The position numbers and the translations under genes were made by a program. From assembly GCA_028285465.1 (NCBI GenBank), contig JANQPD010000010.1:1-64000 (forward strand): DNA of 64,000 nucleotides. Reading direction: 5' to 3'. The stretch's first letter is position 1, and each line of letters begins with the position of its first letter. The notes beneath the pieces are model-generated. The model saw only the letters and a program-made list of their open reading frames with translations, searched no databases and was not told where the DNA came from. The DNA comes from Owenweeksia sp. (GTDB taxonomy: Bacteria > Bacteroidota > Bacteroidia > Flavobacteriales > Schleiferiaceae). This document shows positions 35,342-46,086 of this stretch, in pieces.

Positions 35342-38225
35342 TTTTAGGGTTTATGGGTAAATAAGGTATGGTTAAAGTAATTTGAGTAAAGCCGGGTTTG
35401 TTTAGGATGTCAAATTTAGTTTCCCTTCCCAACCATTTTTGCACCAGGGCCAGTCTTTTTTTTACCAGTTTAATGCCAGATGGCCTGCTGCTTTTATCCT
35501 GTAATATGTTTTCTTTTTCGTCATCGGCAAAATGCCGCCCATTGTTGCTAACGATGATGAATAACTGATCGTTTATTCGGTTAATTTCTATGTTTAGCAT
35601 ACCATTTTCTGGTTCGTTGTTTTCTAATATGCCATGTTTGATCGCATTTTCTGCCAAGGGTTGTATCAGAAGAGGAGGAAGATAGCAATCAAAAGTGTTG
35701 ATGCTTTCGTCCACGACAATTTTGTAAGTCAGGTATTCTTTAAAGCGAAGTTTCTCAAATTCCAGGTACCTTCTTAATAGCTCCAGCTCGGTTTCCAGCA
35801 AAACCATATTCTGAGAAGTCACTTCGAAAATTGAACGGAAGAGCTTGGCAAAAAGCGCTACAAAAGCCATGAGTTTCTTGCTGTCGTTTTTAACCGCATA
35901 AGCCTGAACCGAATTCAGACTGTTGAAAATGAAATGCGGGTTGATCTGAGAACCCAACGCCTGGTTTTGGTAAAAACTGATCTCGTCTAGTACCGCTTGT
36001 TGCCTTTTTATATAATTGACACGAAGCTTAAAAATCACAAAAAAAATTCCCGTTAAACTCAATATGGAAAACACAATAAACCAGGGCCTGTACCATAATG
36101 GAGGAGATATGGTGAAGAAAAAAGAAGCGGTGTTGGCAGACCACCACCCACGACCGTCACCGGCCTGAATTTGCAATTGATAATGACCCGGAGGTAAGGA
36201 GTTGTACTCCAAATCGTTGTTGTGGGTGGTTGTCCAATTCGTAAAACCGGCGAGGCGATAACGGAACAATAAAGAGGAACGGTATTTGAAATTGACCGCA
36301 TCAAAGCTCAATTGGAAATTGTTCTCGCGATGGCTCAAAGCGGCCTTGGATGGAAGCAAGGTGTCTATCCCATTGATCTTTATCGTTTTAATGTAAATAG
36401 GAATTTCTTTTTTGTCATACGCGATGAGTTCCTCCTTGAAAAAAGAAACCCCTTTATCCGTAGCGGCTACAACCCAGCCATTGTCGACTCGTATATCATA
36501 TATTAGGTCGGAAACCAATCCATCCGATGTGTTATAGCTGCGCACCGGACAAAAATCAGTATCGAATTTGCTGATACCGGAGTTGGTAGCCATCCAAAGA
36601 TGATTTTTGTCAAAAAAAAGACGGTTGCACAAATTATCGGACAAACCTTCATCTACAGTAATGTGATGCGTTACTTTATCGTCTTTAAGTATGACTATCC
36701 CTGCTCCTAAGGTAGCAATGGCACAAACGGAATCGCTCAGACTGATCATGTCGGATATGCGACTGCCCAGTGGGGGATAAAAGCCACTCATGCGCAGAAT
36801 AGTATCTTTTGTAGCTTTATACAACCCAAAGCGGCTGCCCAGTAAAATTCCGGTAGTTGTTAAAGCAATATACCGGTAGCTTTTGTTTGGTACATTGTAG
36901 ATAACCGTATCGATAGCAAAGGATCCCCGGTTGATAAGGATCAATGAATCATTTCTATGAACAACCAGCATATTATGTTCGGATAAGGCATCTTGAAGAT
37001 AGGATAATTTAGGCAGGCTGAAAAAACTTCCGGTTTGGGGGTCATATTCGTAATTGCTGCCAAATCCCAAGCCGATCTTTCCGTCCGGCCAGCTTATCAG
37101 TGTTTGTATATGGTATTTTATATTCAGTATTTTTTCGAGCTTCTCCGAGTCAGGCTGCAGGCTGTAAAGGCTACCGTCATAGGTACCCAGGTAAAAGTGC
37201 TTGTTTTGTGAAGTTACCACCTCAATATGCTCATTAGTCAAGCCATTACTGGCGCTGAAGCATTTGTTGTTGATATTAGGTGCATATAAAACCCCATTAT
37301 TATGTGTGGTAAACCAGTAGCCCGATTCGTGATCTTTGTAGATAGAGGTAATGCTGTAATTTGCCAGGTAAACAACCGGTTTTTGCGACAAGTTGGAAGC
37401 ATTATAACGGTATACTCCTTTGGTGGTTCCTACCCAAAGGCTATTGCTGTCGAGAAAAAGCGCATTATTGAGATTGAAATCAAATTCCAACACTTCACAC
37501 TTTTCTCCTGGTTCAAAAGCAAGTAAGTAGTTGTTGGAAATGCAAAAGTAAGTGCTGTCCAGGAGGTGGGTGTATATCCAGCTATTCTCAAAGTTAAAAG
37601 GGCATTTCAAATACTCAGAAACAACGGATTTTTTTCTGATCCTTTTTAATCGGATACCCTTTAAAGGATAGTAGGACATAAAAGCAGCAGCAAAAATGGG
37701 GTGATCGGCAATAACGATCTCGAAATATGGGCTGCTTGCATCAAAAGTGGAATACGTCTTTATATCTGTACAGTTGTAATCAGATGTAGTTAATTGACCA
37801 TGTGTTTGAGATACCGTGATTTTACCTTCTCCTGCATAAATATTACCTATTACATAAGGTGTTTTTTTTAGGGAATCAGATAAGCAATGCCGGTTGATCC
37901 GGCCTTTTTCGTAGTAATAGATGTCGTTGTTATAGGAAGAAAACCAGATCCGGCCCTTTTCATCTTTATACAGATTAAAAAGAGTAACGTCTTTCAAACC
38001 GTCTTCAAAAGTGAAGCGCTCGAATTTACGGCCGTTAAAGCGGGCTATTCCCCGGTCGGTGACAAACCACATGTAGCCTTCATCATCCTGCAGGGATTGA
38101 TATACTTCCGGACTGGGGAGACCATCTTCAACAGAATATTGGGTATAGCTGAAAGAAGCATTTTGTTGTCCTAAACCTTTTAAAACAACTGTAAGGAGAA
38201 TGAGTAGCGTAAAAACAATTTTCAT
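35319..38225 (-). CDS. two-component sensor kinase with beta-propeller sensor (Reg_prop/Y_Y_Y/His_kinase)
   Basis: Encodes 968 aa. A signal peptide is followed by a large periplasmic region with repeated propeller blades (for example GLPSPEVYQSLQDDEGYMWF, GLTNEHIEV, GLSDNLCNRLFFD, GLVSDLIYDIRVD), a Y_Y_Y Ig-like domain (about 620-720), one transmembrane helix (PWFIVFSILSLTGIFFVIFK), then a His_kinase domain with QINPHFIFNSLNS (His near 765) and a HATPase domain (QPLAENAIKHG). The kinase is of the LytS type, matching the LytTR regulator encoded next. This is the sensor architecture of polysaccharide-responsive systems in Bacteroidota, but no carbohydrate-use genes are adjacent. ATG 38225 is preferred to TTG 38231. 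Confidence 0.95.
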   Translation of the reverse strand: MKIVFTLLILLTVVLKGLGQQNASFSYTQYSVEDGLPSPEVYQSLQDDEGYMWFVTDRGIARFNGRKFERFTFEDGLKDVTLFNLYKDEKGRIWFSSYNNDIYYYEKGRINRHCLSDSLKKTPYVIGNIYAGEGKITVSQTHGQLTTSDYNCTDIKTYSTFDASSPYFEIVIADHPIFAAAFMSYYPLKGIRLKRIRKKSVVSEYLKCPFNFENSWIYTHLLDSTYFCISNNYLLAFEPGEKCEVLEFDFNLNNALFLDSNSLWVGTTKGVYRYNASNLSQKPVVYLANYSITSIYKDHESGYWFTTHNNGVLYAPNINNKCFSASNGLTNEHIEVVTSQNKHFYLGTYDGSLYSLQPDSEKLEKILNIKYHIQTLISWPDGKIGLGFGSNYEYDPQTGSFFSLPKLSYLQDALSEHNMLVVHRNDSLILINRGSFAIDTVIYNVPNKSYRYIALTTTGILLGSRFGLYKATKDTILRMSGFYPPLGSRISDMISLSDSVCAIATLGAGIVILKDDKVTHHITVDEGLSDNLCNRLFFDKNHLWMATNSGISKFDTDFCPVRSYNTSDGLVSDLIYDIRVDNGWVVAATDKGVSFFKEELIAYDKKEIPIYIKTIKINGIDTLLPSKAALSHRENNFQLSFDAVNFKYRSSLLFRYRLAGFTNWTTTHNNDLEYNSLPPGHYQLQIQAGDGRGWWSANTASFFFTISPPLWYRPWFIVFSILSLTGIFFVIFKLRVNYIKRQQAVLDEISFYQNQALGSQINPHFIFNSLNSVQAYAVKNDSKKLMAFVALFAKLFRSIFEVTSQNMVLLETELELLRRYLEFEKLRFKEYLTYKIVVDESINTFDCYLPPLLIQPLAENAIKHGILENNEPENGMLNIEINRINDQLFIIVSNNGRHFADDEKENILQDKSSRPSGIKLVKKRLALVQKWLGRETKFDILNKPGFTQITLTIPYLPINPKNDIDRFS

Positions 38226-38396
38226 AACCAAGGTTGGCTAAACCTAAGGCTACTAAAATACGCATCTGTTACACTTGTTTTAGTATAAGAAAAAGGAGTA
38301 TGAAAATATAAAGATGCGTGACTCTTAAAAAGGCAAGCTGATGAAAACAGAACATTTTCCCCTAACTCTGTTGTTATACATTTACTTTATACACGT

Positions 38397-39719
38397 ATGA
38401 ACCAACCCAAAAGCACGTTTACCGCAAGGCAATTGCTTTTTGCACTTTTGCTCTTACCCTTCTTAGCCTTTACTGCCTGGTGGGGATACCAGGTATACCA
38501 TGTTTCCAATGAGCGGGCCGACATGAAGGATGATTATATGGAGGCCAACAGCATTATGCATGGTATTTTTAATGTAAACAACTGGCGGGAAAGTTTTAAG
38601 TCTATAATCAAGACGCAGATAGAAGACTTCGAGCTTACCCCGCGCCAGGATAGCGTGTTGGAGCAGCAAGTCAGCAGCTTGCTCCATAAAATGGTGGAAG
38701 AAGCCGAGAGCCAGGTGGAAGAAGGAGGAGGGATCATCCAGGGAAAGCTTAAGCGGTGGGCAGTTGATGTATTTGTAGATTGGGATAATCTCCATGAAGG
38801 AGTTCCGGGCTTCACCGCTACGATTATGGAAGAGCTTACCAGCGAAGAAAGCAAGGAGCGGCTGAAGATCCTGGCGCTGGATAAGTTCAATGAATACGCA
38901 GATAAGATTTATGACGATACCCTTGCTACCAGGCTGATGGATATATACACCCGGTACGATCAGCAAAATTTGGCGGCTTTTAACCAGGCGGTAGCAGAGG
39001 AAACGCAAGCATTGGGCAGGCGAGCCAATACCTACACCTATTACATATTAAGTGTACTGGCCTTTTTTCTTTTGCTGTGGGGGGTGACTTATAAATGGCC
39101 GGAATTGCGCAAACCTCTTTTTTTTATGTCCGTCTTGTTGGCGCTTATCGTACTGATCACCGGGCTGAGCAGTCCTATGATAGAGATCGATGCCCGCATT
39201 CAAAAAATAGATTTTGTTTTACTGGACGAACACATAGAGTATGAAGATCAAATGCTCTTTTACCGAAGCAAGAGCATCCTGCAAGTGGTGGGTATAATGA
39301 TGGAGTCTGCACGTTTTGACTCTAAAGCAGTGGGTTTCCTGATCCTGGCCTTTAGTGTAATCCTACCCGTCTCAAAATTGATCAGCACGCAGCTATACCT
39401 TTTGGGCGGAAAAATCTTCAGGAGAAACAAAATTGTAGGTTGGCTCGCTTTTAAATCCGGGAAATGGAGTATGGCCGATGTAATGGTGGTGGCCATTTTC
39501 ATGAGCTACGTGGGGTTTGATGGCATTATGGACAACCAGTTGAAGCTGGTTGAGCGTCATACGGAACAAGTAACGTCCATTACCACCAACCTGACCTCAT
39601 TGCGCCCTGGCTTTATCCTTTTCGTTTGTTACGTGCTCTACGGATTGATCCTGGCCGCAATTCTTCAAAAGATCAGCCCTGATAAACAAAGCAATAGCGT
39701 TAGCGAAACGGATGCATAG
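38397..39719 (+). CDS. PqiA-domain membrane protein with large N-terminal extracytoplasmic region
   Basis: Encodes 440 aa. One N-terminal transmembrane helix (about 12-32) is followed by a charged, helical region of some 170 residues. Four transmembrane helices follow in the second half, with KSGKWSMADVMVVAIFMSYV matching the C-terminal signature of the paraquat-inducible protein A family. Usual PqiA proteins have two such four-helix units and zinc-ribbon Cys motifs; here there is one unit and no Cys cluster, and the N-terminal helical domain is distinctive. In E. coli PqiA works with MCE proteins in lipid transport; no MCE gene is nearby. Confidence 0.75.
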   Translation: MNQPKSTFTARQLLFALLLLPFLAFTAWWGYQVYHVSNERADMKDDYMEANSIMHGIFNVNNWRESFKSIIKTQIEDFELTPRQDSVLEQQVSSLLHKMVEEAESQVEEGGGIIQGKLKRWAVDVFVDWDNLHEGVPGFTATIMEELTSEESKERLKILALDKFNEYADKIYDDTLATRLMDIYTRYDQQNLAAFNQAVAEETQALGRRANTYTYYILSVLAFFLLLWGVTYKWPELRKPLFFMSVLLALIVLITGLSSPMIEIDARIQKIDFVLLDEHIEYEDQMLFYRSKSILQVVGIMMESARFDSKAVGFLILAFSVILPVSKLISTQLYLLGGKIFRRNKIVGWLAFKSGKWSMADVMVVAIFMSYVGFDGIMDNQLKLVERHTEQVTSITTNLTSLRPGFILFVCYVLYGLILAAILQKISPDKQSNSVSETDA

Positions 39720-39740
39720 CAAATGCGGTCTTTTCGAAGT

Positions 39741-39748
39741 TACCTTTG
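39741..39748 (+). promoter_or_regulatory. distal promoter (P1) of the ribosomal protein cluster
   Basis: TACCTTTG (followed by CC) matches TAnnTTTG. It lies 327 bp before rpsL and 21 bp after the PqiA-type gene, with no gene between it and rpsL. Together with P2 it suggests tandem promoters; P1 would give a leader of about 315 nt. Confidence 0.5.
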
Positions 39749-39755
39749 CCACACC

Positions 39756-39796
39756 GTACGATATTGAGAGCAAGTAAAGCGTACAGAGGGCTTGCT
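39756..39796 (+). ncRNA. possible H-type pseudoknot in the leader of the ribosomal cluster
   Basis: Two interleaved perfect stems begin just after the P1 start point: GTACG (39756-39760) with CGTAC (39780-39784), and AGCAAG (39769-39774) with CTTGCT (39791-39796). The order A-B-A'-B' defines an H-type pseudoknot. The stems are short, so chance is not excluded; autoregulation by a ribosomal protein is one possible role. Confidence 0.3.
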
Positions 39797-39981
39797 TGGT
39801 TTAAAGAGAAGCGGGAACCTGTTTTTTATAGTACACCACGCAGATCAGGCTTTCCTTGCTTTACACGAATTAAAGAAAGAAGAAGCGTTAGTAAGTTAAA
39901 GATTTTGGACACCAATATTTCTCTTTGGTAAAGTCTCCGAAACCTCCTGGAAAAATCTCTAAAACATTTTTTCTCAAGGCA

Positions 39982-40011
39982 TTGCCAGTAATACAAATAG
40001 TTATACATTTG
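39982..40011 (+). promoter_or_regulatory. proximal promoter (P2) of the ribosomal protein cluster
   Basis: A -33 TTG (39982-39984) and the -7 element TACATTTG (40004-40011) are separated by 19 bp, close to the Bacteroidota consensus spacing. The start point would be near 40017, giving a leader of about 50 nt before rpsL. This is the best-formed promoter in the window. Confidence 0.75.
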
Positions 40012-40067
40012 CAGTCCCCTAAAAATAGGGTAACCGCTGATTTTTAATAGCTTATATATTTAGGTAT

Positions 40068-40448
40068 ATGCCAACGATACAACAATTAGTACGAAAAGGT
40101 AGGACCAAACTAGAGAAGAAGAGTAAATCTGCCGCGTTGGAATCATCTCCGCAGAAGAGAGGGGTTTGCACGCGTGTGTATACTACTACGCCTAAGAAGC
40201 CAAACTCGGCCATGCGTAAAGTAGCTCGTGTGCGCCTATCGAACCAAAAAGAGGTGAACGCCTATATCCCCGGTGAAGGGCATAATCTGCAGGAGCACAG
40301 CATTGTGTTGGTGCGTGGGGGTAGGGTGAAGGATTTGCCCGGTGTGCGTTACCATATAGTACGCGGTGCGCTTGATACATCAGGTGTGAGCGGACGTACC
40401 CAGCGTAGGTCTAAGTACGGGGCTAAGAAACCTAAGGATAAAAAATAA
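40068..40448 (+). CDS. rpsL: 30S ribosomal protein S12
   Basis: Encodes 126 aa. [11 protein letters not shown] (41-51) and [13 protein letters not shown] hold the two streptomycin-site lysines (K43 and K88) and the modified aspartate position D89. The wild-type lysines suggest a streptomycin-sensitive ribosome. It forms part of the decoding centre. It is the first gene of the cluster, 16 bp before rpsG, downstream of promoters P1 and P2. Confidence 0.98.
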   Translation: MPTIQQLVRKGRTKLEKKSKSAALESSPQKRGVCTRVYTTTPKKPNSAMRKVARVRLSNQKEVNAYIPGEGHNLQEHSIVLVRGGRVKDLPGVRYHIVRGALDTSGVSGRTQRRSKYGAKKPKDKK

Positions 40449-40464
40449 TTTTTGAGATAGCGCG

Positions 40465-40941
40465 ATGAGAAAAGTAAGAGCTAAAAAACGTCCTTTATTG
40501 CCGGATCCGAGGTTCAATGACGAACTGGTGACAAGGTTTGTGAACAACATGATGTTGGACGGTAAAAAAAGCACGGCTTACCGTGTGTTTTACAATGCCA
40601 TAGATATGGTGTCTGAGAAAACCGGCGAAGCAAATGGTTTAGAGCTTTGGAAGGAGGCGTTGAATAATGTAATGCCACACGTGGAGGTGAGAAGCCGCAG
40701 GGTTGGCGGAGCAACCTTCCAGATCCCTATGCAGATCCGTCCGGACCGTAAGGTGTTTATGGCGATGAAATGGCTGATCTCTTTTGCGCGTAAACGCAAT
40801 GAAAAATCCATGGCGGCCCGTTTGGCAGCTGAGATCCTGGCGGCTAGCAAAGAAGAAGGCGCTGCGGTAAAGAAGAGAATGGATACGCATAAAATGGCAG
40901 AGGCCAACAAGGCTTTTGCGCACTTTGGAAGATTTAAATAA
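40465..40941 (+). CDS. rpsG: 30S ribosomal protein S7
   Basis: Encodes 158 aa, the usual length. It begins [17 protein letters not shown] and contains [13 protein letters not shown], the family signature. It nucleates assembly of the 30S head by binding 16S rRNA and contacts mRNA at the E site. It lies between rpsL and fusA, the classic str order. Confidence 0.98.
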   Translation: MRKVRAKKRPLLPDPRFNDELVTRFVNNMMLDGKKSTAYRVFYNAIDMVSEKTGEANGLELWKEALNNVMPHVEVRSRRVGGATFQIPMQIRPDRKVFMAMKWLISFARKRNEKSMAARLAAEILAASKEEGAAVKKRMDTHKMAEANKAFAHFGRFK

Positions 40942-40968
40942 AAAACCTAAAGAAGCACTCAGGAAGCA

Positions 40969-43071
40969 ATGGCTAAAAGAGACTTAAAATTTACGAGAAA
41001 TATTGGTATTGCTGCACACATTGATGCGGGCAAAACCACCACCACAGAGCGTATCCTTTATTACGGTGGCGTGAGCCACAAAATCGGTGAGGTGCACGAT
41101 GGTGCAGCTACTATGGACTGGATGGAGCAGGAGCAGGAACGTGGTATTACCATTACCTCTGCCGCTACTACGCTCGGCTGGCCTTACCGTGGGCAGGATT
41201 ATCACGTAAATATCATTGATACTCCGGGACACGTTGACTTCACCGTTGAAGTGAACCGTTCTCTTCGGGTGTTAGATGGTTTGGTATTTCTTTTCTCTGC
41301 GGTAGATGGTGTAGAACCTCAGTCAGAAACGAACTGGCGTTTGGCTAATAACTATAACGTACCCCGTATTGGTTTCGTAAATAAGATGGACCGGCAGGGA
41401 GCTGACTTTCTGAACGTTTGCCGCCAGGTGAAAGAGATGTTGGGCAGCCATGCTTTGCCTTTGCAGATCCCTATCGGAGCGGAGGCTGATTTTAAAGGAG
41501 TGGTTGACCTGATCAATTTCAGAGGCATCGTATGGAACGAAGAAGATCAGGGTATGACTTTTAAGGAAGTGGAGATTCCGGCCGATGTGTTGGAAGAGGC
41601 CACTGAATATCGTGAAAAACTGCTGGAAGCAGTAGCGGAATTCAACGATACCTTGATGGAAAAATATTTTGAGGATCCTGAGTCTTTGACCGAAAGAGAG
41701 ATCCTCGATGCTTTGCGCGAAGCTACTATTGCCGGTACAGTAGTGCCTATGATGTGTGGTTCTGCGTTTAAGAATAAAGGTGTGCAGGCCATGTTGGATA
41801 TGGTGATGGAAATTCTTCCTTCTCCATTGGACGTAGAAGCAATTGAAGGGACCAACCCTAAAACAGAAGAAGAAGAAAAACGCAAGCCCAGCTACGATGA
41901 GCCTTTCTCCGCGCTGGCTTTCAAGATCGCGACAGATCCATTTGTTGGGCGCTTGTGCTTTACCCGTGCTTACTCAGGTGTACTGGAATCAGGTTCTTAT
42001 GTGCTGAACACCCGTACCGGGAAAAAAGAGCGCATCTCACGTATATTCCAGATGCATGCCAATAAGCAAAACCAAATTGATGCTTTGGGTGCCGGAGATA
42101 TCGGGGCCCTGGTAGGTTTTAAAGACATTAAAACCGGAGATACGCTTTGTGCGGAGGGTAACCCCATTGTACTGGAATCCATGGATTTCCCCGATCCGGT
42201 TATTGGTTTGGCAATTGAGCCTAAAACCAAGGCTGATGTGGATAAGTTAGGTATTGCTTTGGGCAAGCTGGTAGAAGAGGATCCTACCTTCCAGGTAAAA
42301 ACAGACGAGGAGACCGGCCAAACCGTAATCAGCGGAATGGGTGAACTTCACCTGGATATCATTATGGATCGCCTGAAGCGTGAATTTAGGGTAGAAGTGA
42401 ACCAGGGTGCTCCCCAGGTAGCCTATAAAGAATCCGTACGTGGAAGCGTGCAACACAGAGAAGTGTATAAGAAGCAAACGGGTGGACGCGGTAAATTTGC
42501 CGACATCATCGTTACGGTCGAAGCTTCTGACAGCGAAGAGCCCGGTTTGACTTTTGTAAATGAAGTGAAGGGGGGTAACGTACCTAAGGAATTTATTCCC
42601 TCTGTGGAAAAAGGTTTCAAAGATGCAATGAATAACGGGGTGTTGGCAGGCTTCCCGCTGGATCGCCTCAAAGTAACCTTAAGCGATGGTTCTTTCCACC
42701 CCGTGGATTCGGATCAGCTTTCGTTTGAATTGGCCGCAAAGCTTGCATATAAAGAAGCTTTACCAAAAGCAAATCCCGTTTTACTGGAGCCCATTATGAA
42801 GCTTGAGGTACTTACTCCCGAAGAAAACATGGGGGATGTAGTAGGCGACCTGAACAGGAGAAGAGGGGTAGTAGAAGGTATGGGTGACCGCAGCGGGTCT
42901 AAAGTGATCAAGGCTAAAGTGCCCTTATCTGAAATGTTCGGATATGTTACCTCATTGCGTACCATATCTTCCGGTAGAGCTACCTCAACTATGGAGTTCT
43001 CGCATTATGACGAAGCGCCTAAGGGAGTAGCGGATGAAGTAATAGCAACTGTAAAAGGTAACCAAGCCTAA
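40969..43071 (+). CDS. fusA: translation elongation factor G
   Basis: Encodes 700 aa. The GTPase motifs are AHIDAGKTT (16-24), the switch [10 protein letters not shown], and NKMDRQGAD. All five domains are present and the C-terminus reaches the standard EF-G end ([15 protein letters not shown]). It drives tRNA-mRNA translocation. The str operon here continues directly into rpsJ with a 10-bp gap; tuf, which often follows fusA in other phyla, is absent from this position. Confidence 0.98.
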   Translation: MAKRDLKFTRNIGIAAHIDAGKTTTTERILYYGGVSHKIGEVHDGAATMDWMEQEQERGITITSAATTLGWPYRGQDYHVNIIDTPGHVDFTVEVNRSLRVLDGLVFLFSAVDGVEPQSETNWRLANNYNVPRIGFVNKMDRQGADFLNVCRQVKEMLGSHALPLQIPIGAEADFKGVVDLINFRGIVWNEEDQGMTFKEVEIPADVLEEATEYREKLLEAVAEFNDTLMEKYFEDPESLTEREILDALREATIAGTVVPMMCGSAFKNKGVQAMLDMVMEILPSPLDVEAIEGTNPKTEEEEKRKPSYDEPFSALAFKIATDPFVGRLCFTRAYSGVLESGSYVLNTRTGKKERISRIFQMHANKQNQIDALGAGDIGALVGFKDIKTGDTLCAEGNPIVLESMDFPDPVIGLAIEPKTKADVDKLGIALGKLVEEDPTFQVKTDEETGQTVISGMGELHLDIIMDRLKREFRVEVNQGAPQVAYKESVRGSVQHREVYKKQTGGRGKFADIIVTVEASDSEEPGLTFVNEVKGGNVPKEFIPSVEKGFKDAMNNGVLAGFPLDRLKVTLSDGSFHPVDSDQLSFELAAKLAYKEALPKANPVLLEPIMKLEVLTPEENMGDVVGDLNRRRGVVEGMGDRSGSKVIKAKVPLSEMFGYVTSLRTISSGRATSTMEFSHYDEAPKGVADEVIATVKGNQA

Positions 43072-43081
43072 TATTATTAAG

Positions 43082-43387
43082 ATGAGTCAGAAAATTAGGA
43101 TAAAGCTTAAGTCTTACGATTTCAACCTGGTAGATAAGTCTGCCGAGAAGATCGTAAAAACGGTAAAGAGCACGGGTGCCATTGTAAATGGACCTATCCC
43201 TTTGCCTACCAACAAGAGGATTTATACTGTGTTGCGTTCGCCACACGTAAATAAGAAGTCGCGTGAGCAATTTGAGCTATCTTCTTACAAGCGTTTGATG
43301 GACATCTACAGTTCGTCTTCAAAAACCATTGATGCCCTTATGAAGCTGGAACTGCCTAGCGGGGTAGAGGTGGAGATAAAAGTGTAA
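43082..43387 (+). CDS. rpsJ: 30S ribosomal protein S10
   Basis: Encodes 101 aa with the signature SGAxxxGPIPLPT-type segment ([15 protein letters not shown]) and [12 protein letters not shown]. It is a head protein of the small subunit; in E. coli it also binds NusB in antitermination. It starts the S10 portion of the cluster, fused to the str portion by a 10-bp gap after fusA. Confidence 0.98.
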   Translation: MSQKIRIKLKSYDFNLVDKSAEKIVKTVKSTGAIVNGPIPLPTNKRIYTVLRSPHVNKKSREQFELSSYKRLMDIYSSSSKTIDALMKLELPSGVEVEIKV

Positions 43388-43416
43388 TTAAGTACTAACT
43401 ATAAAAATTAGGTCAA

Positions 43417-44034
43417 ATGCCTGGATTGATCGGTAAAAAGATCGGAATGACAAGCCTCTTTGACGAGAACGGCAAAAATTTGCCGTGTACCGTTATCGAA
43501 GCAGGCCCTTGTGTAGTAACACAAGTAAAGTCTAACGAAACAGATGGATACGAAGCGGTACAGATCGCCTTCGGTGAGAAAAAAGAAAAAAATGTGGCCA
43601 ACCAGCAGGTAGGGCACTTCAAAAAAGCCGGAACCACCCCAAAGGAAAAAACCATCGAAGTAGATGGTTTTGACAACGATGCAAAGTTGGGAGACGAGAT
43701 ATCCGTCTCCATTTTCGAAGAGGGAGAGTTCGTTGACGTTTCCGGTACTTCCAAAGGAAAAGGTTTTCAAGGTGTAGTAAAACGCCACGGTTTCGGTGGT
43801 GTAGGGCAGGCCACACACGGTCAGCACAACCGCCTGCGTGCTCCGGGTTCTATCGGAGCCGGTTCTGACCCTTCCAGGGTGTTCAAAGGAACCCGCATGG
43901 CCGGCCGCATGGGAGGTACAAAAACCATGATCGAAAACCTGCGTGTGCTCAAAGTGGATTCAGAAAAGAATATTTTGGTAGTTAAGGGTTCGGTTCCCGG
44001 GCCTAAAAACTCAATCGTAATTATTACAAAGTGA
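43417..44034 (+). CDS. rplC: 50S ribosomal protein L3
   Basis: Encodes 205 aa. It begins [17 protein letters not shown] and contains [20 protein letters not shown], the extended loop that reaches towards the peptidyl-transferase centre, and the Gln that is methylated in E. coli. Its stop overlaps the ATG of rplD (TGATG). Confidence 0.97.
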   Translation: MPGLIGKKIGMTSLFDENGKNLPCTVIEAGPCVVTQVKSNETDGYEAVQIAFGEKKEKNVANQQVGHFKKAGTTPKEKTIEVDGFDNDAKLGDEISVSIFEEGEFVDVSGTSKGKGFQGVVKRHGFGGVGQATHGQHNRLRAPGSIGAGSDPSRVFKGTRMAGRMGGTKTMIENLRVLKVDSEKNILVVKGSVPGPKNSIVIITK

Positions 44035-44660
44035 TGGAAGTAGCTGTATTAAATATAGAAGGAAAAGAAACCGGTCGTAAGGTTACTTTGTCTGATGATT
44101 TGTTTGCCGCTGAGCCCAACCATCATGCAATTTACCTTGACGTTAAGCAATACCTCGCCAACCAGCGCCAGGGAACGCACAAGGCAAAAGAACGTGCTGA
44201 AGTTGCGCGTACCACCAAGAAGTACTTTCGCCAGAAGGGAACGGGAGGAGCACGTAGAGGTTCGTTAAAGTCTCCCATACAGAGAGGGGGGGGTACTGTT
44301 TTTGGCCCGCGTCCCCGGAATTATGGGTTTAAGTTGAACAAAAAACTCAAAGCTGTTGCCCGCAGATCGGCACTGAGCCTGAAGGCAAATGAGAACAGCA
44401 TTGTAGTGGTTGAAGACATCAACTTCGACTCTCCGAAAACGAAGGACTATATCCGTTTCGTAGAGGCACTGGGTGTATCAGACAAAAAATCCTTAGTGGT
44501 TCTTGGGGAGTCAAATAAAAGTGTATATTTGTCGTCCCGAAATTTTAAGGGGTCTAGCGTTGTAACTGCTTCTGATATAAACACTTACGGTATTTTGAAT
44601 GCACAAAGTGTTGTTTTGACAGAGGGCTCGTTAGATAAATTGGAAACAGTTTTAAGGTAA
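44034..44660 (+). CDS. rplD: 50S ribosomal protein L4
   Basis: Encodes 208 aa. The basic extended loop [20 protein letters not shown], which lines the exit tunnel, is intact with no insertions typical of macrolide resistance. In E. coli L4 represses its own operon; no matching leader was identified here. ATG 44034 shares a base with the rplC stop; GTG 44031 is a less likely start. Confidence 0.97.
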   Translation: MEVAVLNIEGKETGRKVTLSDDLFAAEPNHHAIYLDVKQYLANQRQGTHKAKERAEVARTTKKYFRQKGTGGARRGSLKSPIQRGGGTVFGPRPRNYGFKLNKKLKAVARRSALSLKANENSIVVVEDINFDSPKTKDYIRFVEALGVSDKKSLVVLGESNKSVYLSSRNFKGSSVVTASDINTYGILNAQSVVLTEGSLDKLETVLR

Positions 44661-44666
44661 GATATC

Positions 44667-44957
44667 ATGGGTATATTAATACGTCCGGTAATTACGGAAA
44701 AGGCTACGGCAGACAGCGAGGATAACAATCGTTTTGCTTTTGTGGTTGACCGTAAGGCAAACAAGCTCCAGATCCGAACCGCTATTGAAGAGGTTTACGG
44801 GGTGCACGTAGAAAATGTGCGTACCATGATTATTCCTGGTAAGAAGAAGAGCAGATTTACCCGCAATGGTGTTGTGAGTGGCAATACAGGCGCTTATAAA
44901 AAGGCTGTTGTAGAGGTTAGAAGTGGAGAGACCATAGATCTATATAGCAATATCTAA
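44667..44957 (+). CDS. rplW: 50S ribosomal protein L23
   Basis: Encodes 96 aa with the family motif [13 protein letters not shown] at the start and the tunnel-exit segment [24 protein letters not shown]. It forms the docking site for signal recognition particle and trigger factor at the ribosomal exit. It is 6 bp from rplD and 5 bp from rplB. Confidence 0.97.
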   Translation: MGILIRPVITEKATADSEDNNRFAFVVDRKANKLQIRTAIEEVYGVHVENVRTMIIPGKKKSRFTRNGVVSGNTGAYKKAVVEVRSGETIDLYSNI

Positions 44958-44962
44958 GTATC

Positions 44963-45787
44963 ATGGGTGTAAGAAAATTGAAACCGGTAACCCCGGGACA
45001 GCGTTTTAAAGTAGTAAATGACTTTGCAAATGTTACTGCAGCCAAGCCTGAGAAGTCTTTGGTGAAGGGAAAATCAAAGTCGGGGGGTAGGAACAACTCC
45101 GGTAAAATGACCATGCGCTACATTGGTGGCGGGCACAAACAGAAATACCGCCTGATTGACTTCAAGCGCGATAAGGATAACATCCCCGCTAAGGTAGCTT
45201 CCATTGAATACGATCCTAACCGCACCGCACGTATTGCCTTGCTGGTTTATGCTGATGGAGAAAAACGCTATATGATCGCGCCAAACGGTTTACAGGTTGG
45301 TCAGAGCGTGATGAGCGGTACAGAGGCGGCTCCCGAGATCGGTAACGCAATGTACTTGTCCGATATCCCTATGGGTACTGTAATAAGCTGTATCGAAATG
45401 CGCCCGGCACAGGGAGCAGTATTGGCTCGTTCTGCAGGTTCCTTTGCACAGCTATCTGCGCGTGATGGCAAGTACGCGATCATCAAGATGCCAAGCGGGG
45501 AAACACGGATGATCTTAACTACCTGCAAGGCGATGATCGGAGCGGTAAGCAACTCCGACAATGCTTTGGAAATATCCGGTAAAGCAGGTAAAAACCGCTG
45601 GTTAGGGCGCAGGCCAAGAACCAGGGGTGTGGCCATGAACCCGGTAGATCACCCCATGGGTGGTGGTGAAGGCCGTTCTTCAGGTGGCCACCCGCGCTCA
45701 AGAAACGGTGTGCCTGCCAAAGGGTACAAAACACGTACCCCGAAGAAGGAGTCGAACAAGTATATTATTGAAAGAAGGAAAAAATAG
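44963..45787 (+). CDS. rplB: 50S ribosomal protein L2
   Basis: Encodes 274 aa, full length. [20 protein letters not shown] contains the conserved His in the MNPVDHPHGG-type loop; here the second His of the usual HPHGG is Met (DHPMGG). It helps form the peptidyl-transferase centre and subunit contacts. Confidence 0.97.
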   Translation: MGVRKLKPVTPGQRFKVVNDFANVTAAKPEKSLVKGKSKSGGRNNSGKMTMRYIGGGHKQKYRLIDFKRDKDNIPAKVASIEYDPNRTARIALLVYADGEKRYMIAPNGLQVGQSVMSGTEAAPEIGNAMYLSDIPMGTVISCIEMRPAQGAVLARSAGSFAQLSARDGKYAIIKMPSGETRMILTTCKAMIGAVSNSDNALEISGKAGKNRWLGRRPRTRGVAMNPVDHPMGGGEGRSSGGHPRSRNGVPAKGYKTRTPKKESNKYIIERRKK

Positions 45788-45793
45788 AGCAAT

Positions 45794-46075
45794 ATGTCCA
45801 GGTCATTAAAAAAAGGTCCTTTTATACATTACAAGCTCGAGAAAAAAGTGCTCGAGAATGTGGAAAGCGGAAAGAAGTCTGTGATCAAGACCTATTCTCG
45901 CCCTTCTGTGATCTCTCCCGATTTTGTAGGTCAGACCATAGCAGTGCACAACGGAAGAACTTTTGTGCCGGTGTTTATAACAGAAAACATGGTGGGCCAC
46001 AAGCTTGGTGAGTTTTCACCTACCCGCACATTCAGGGGGCACGGAGGAAATAAGAAAGATAAAGGTAAGCGCTAA
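45794..46075 (+). CDS. rpsS: 30S ribosomal protein S19
   Basis: Encodes 93 aa. [15 protein letters not shown] and [16 protein letters not shown] are the family signatures. It is a 30S head protein near the A site. Gaps to neighbours are 6 and 11 bp. Confidence 0.97.
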   Translation: MSRSLKKGPFIHYKLEKKVLENVESGKKSVIKTYSRPSVISPDFVGQTIAVHNGRTFVPVFITENMVGHKLGEFSPTRTFRGHGGNKKDKGKR

Positions 46076-46086
46076 TATCAGTAATC

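Noticed and set aside
39746-39931. Open frame of 61 codons in the leader of the ribosomal cluster
   Set aside because: It begins with TTG inside the P1 promoter element and has no motif; the region is better explained as a leader.
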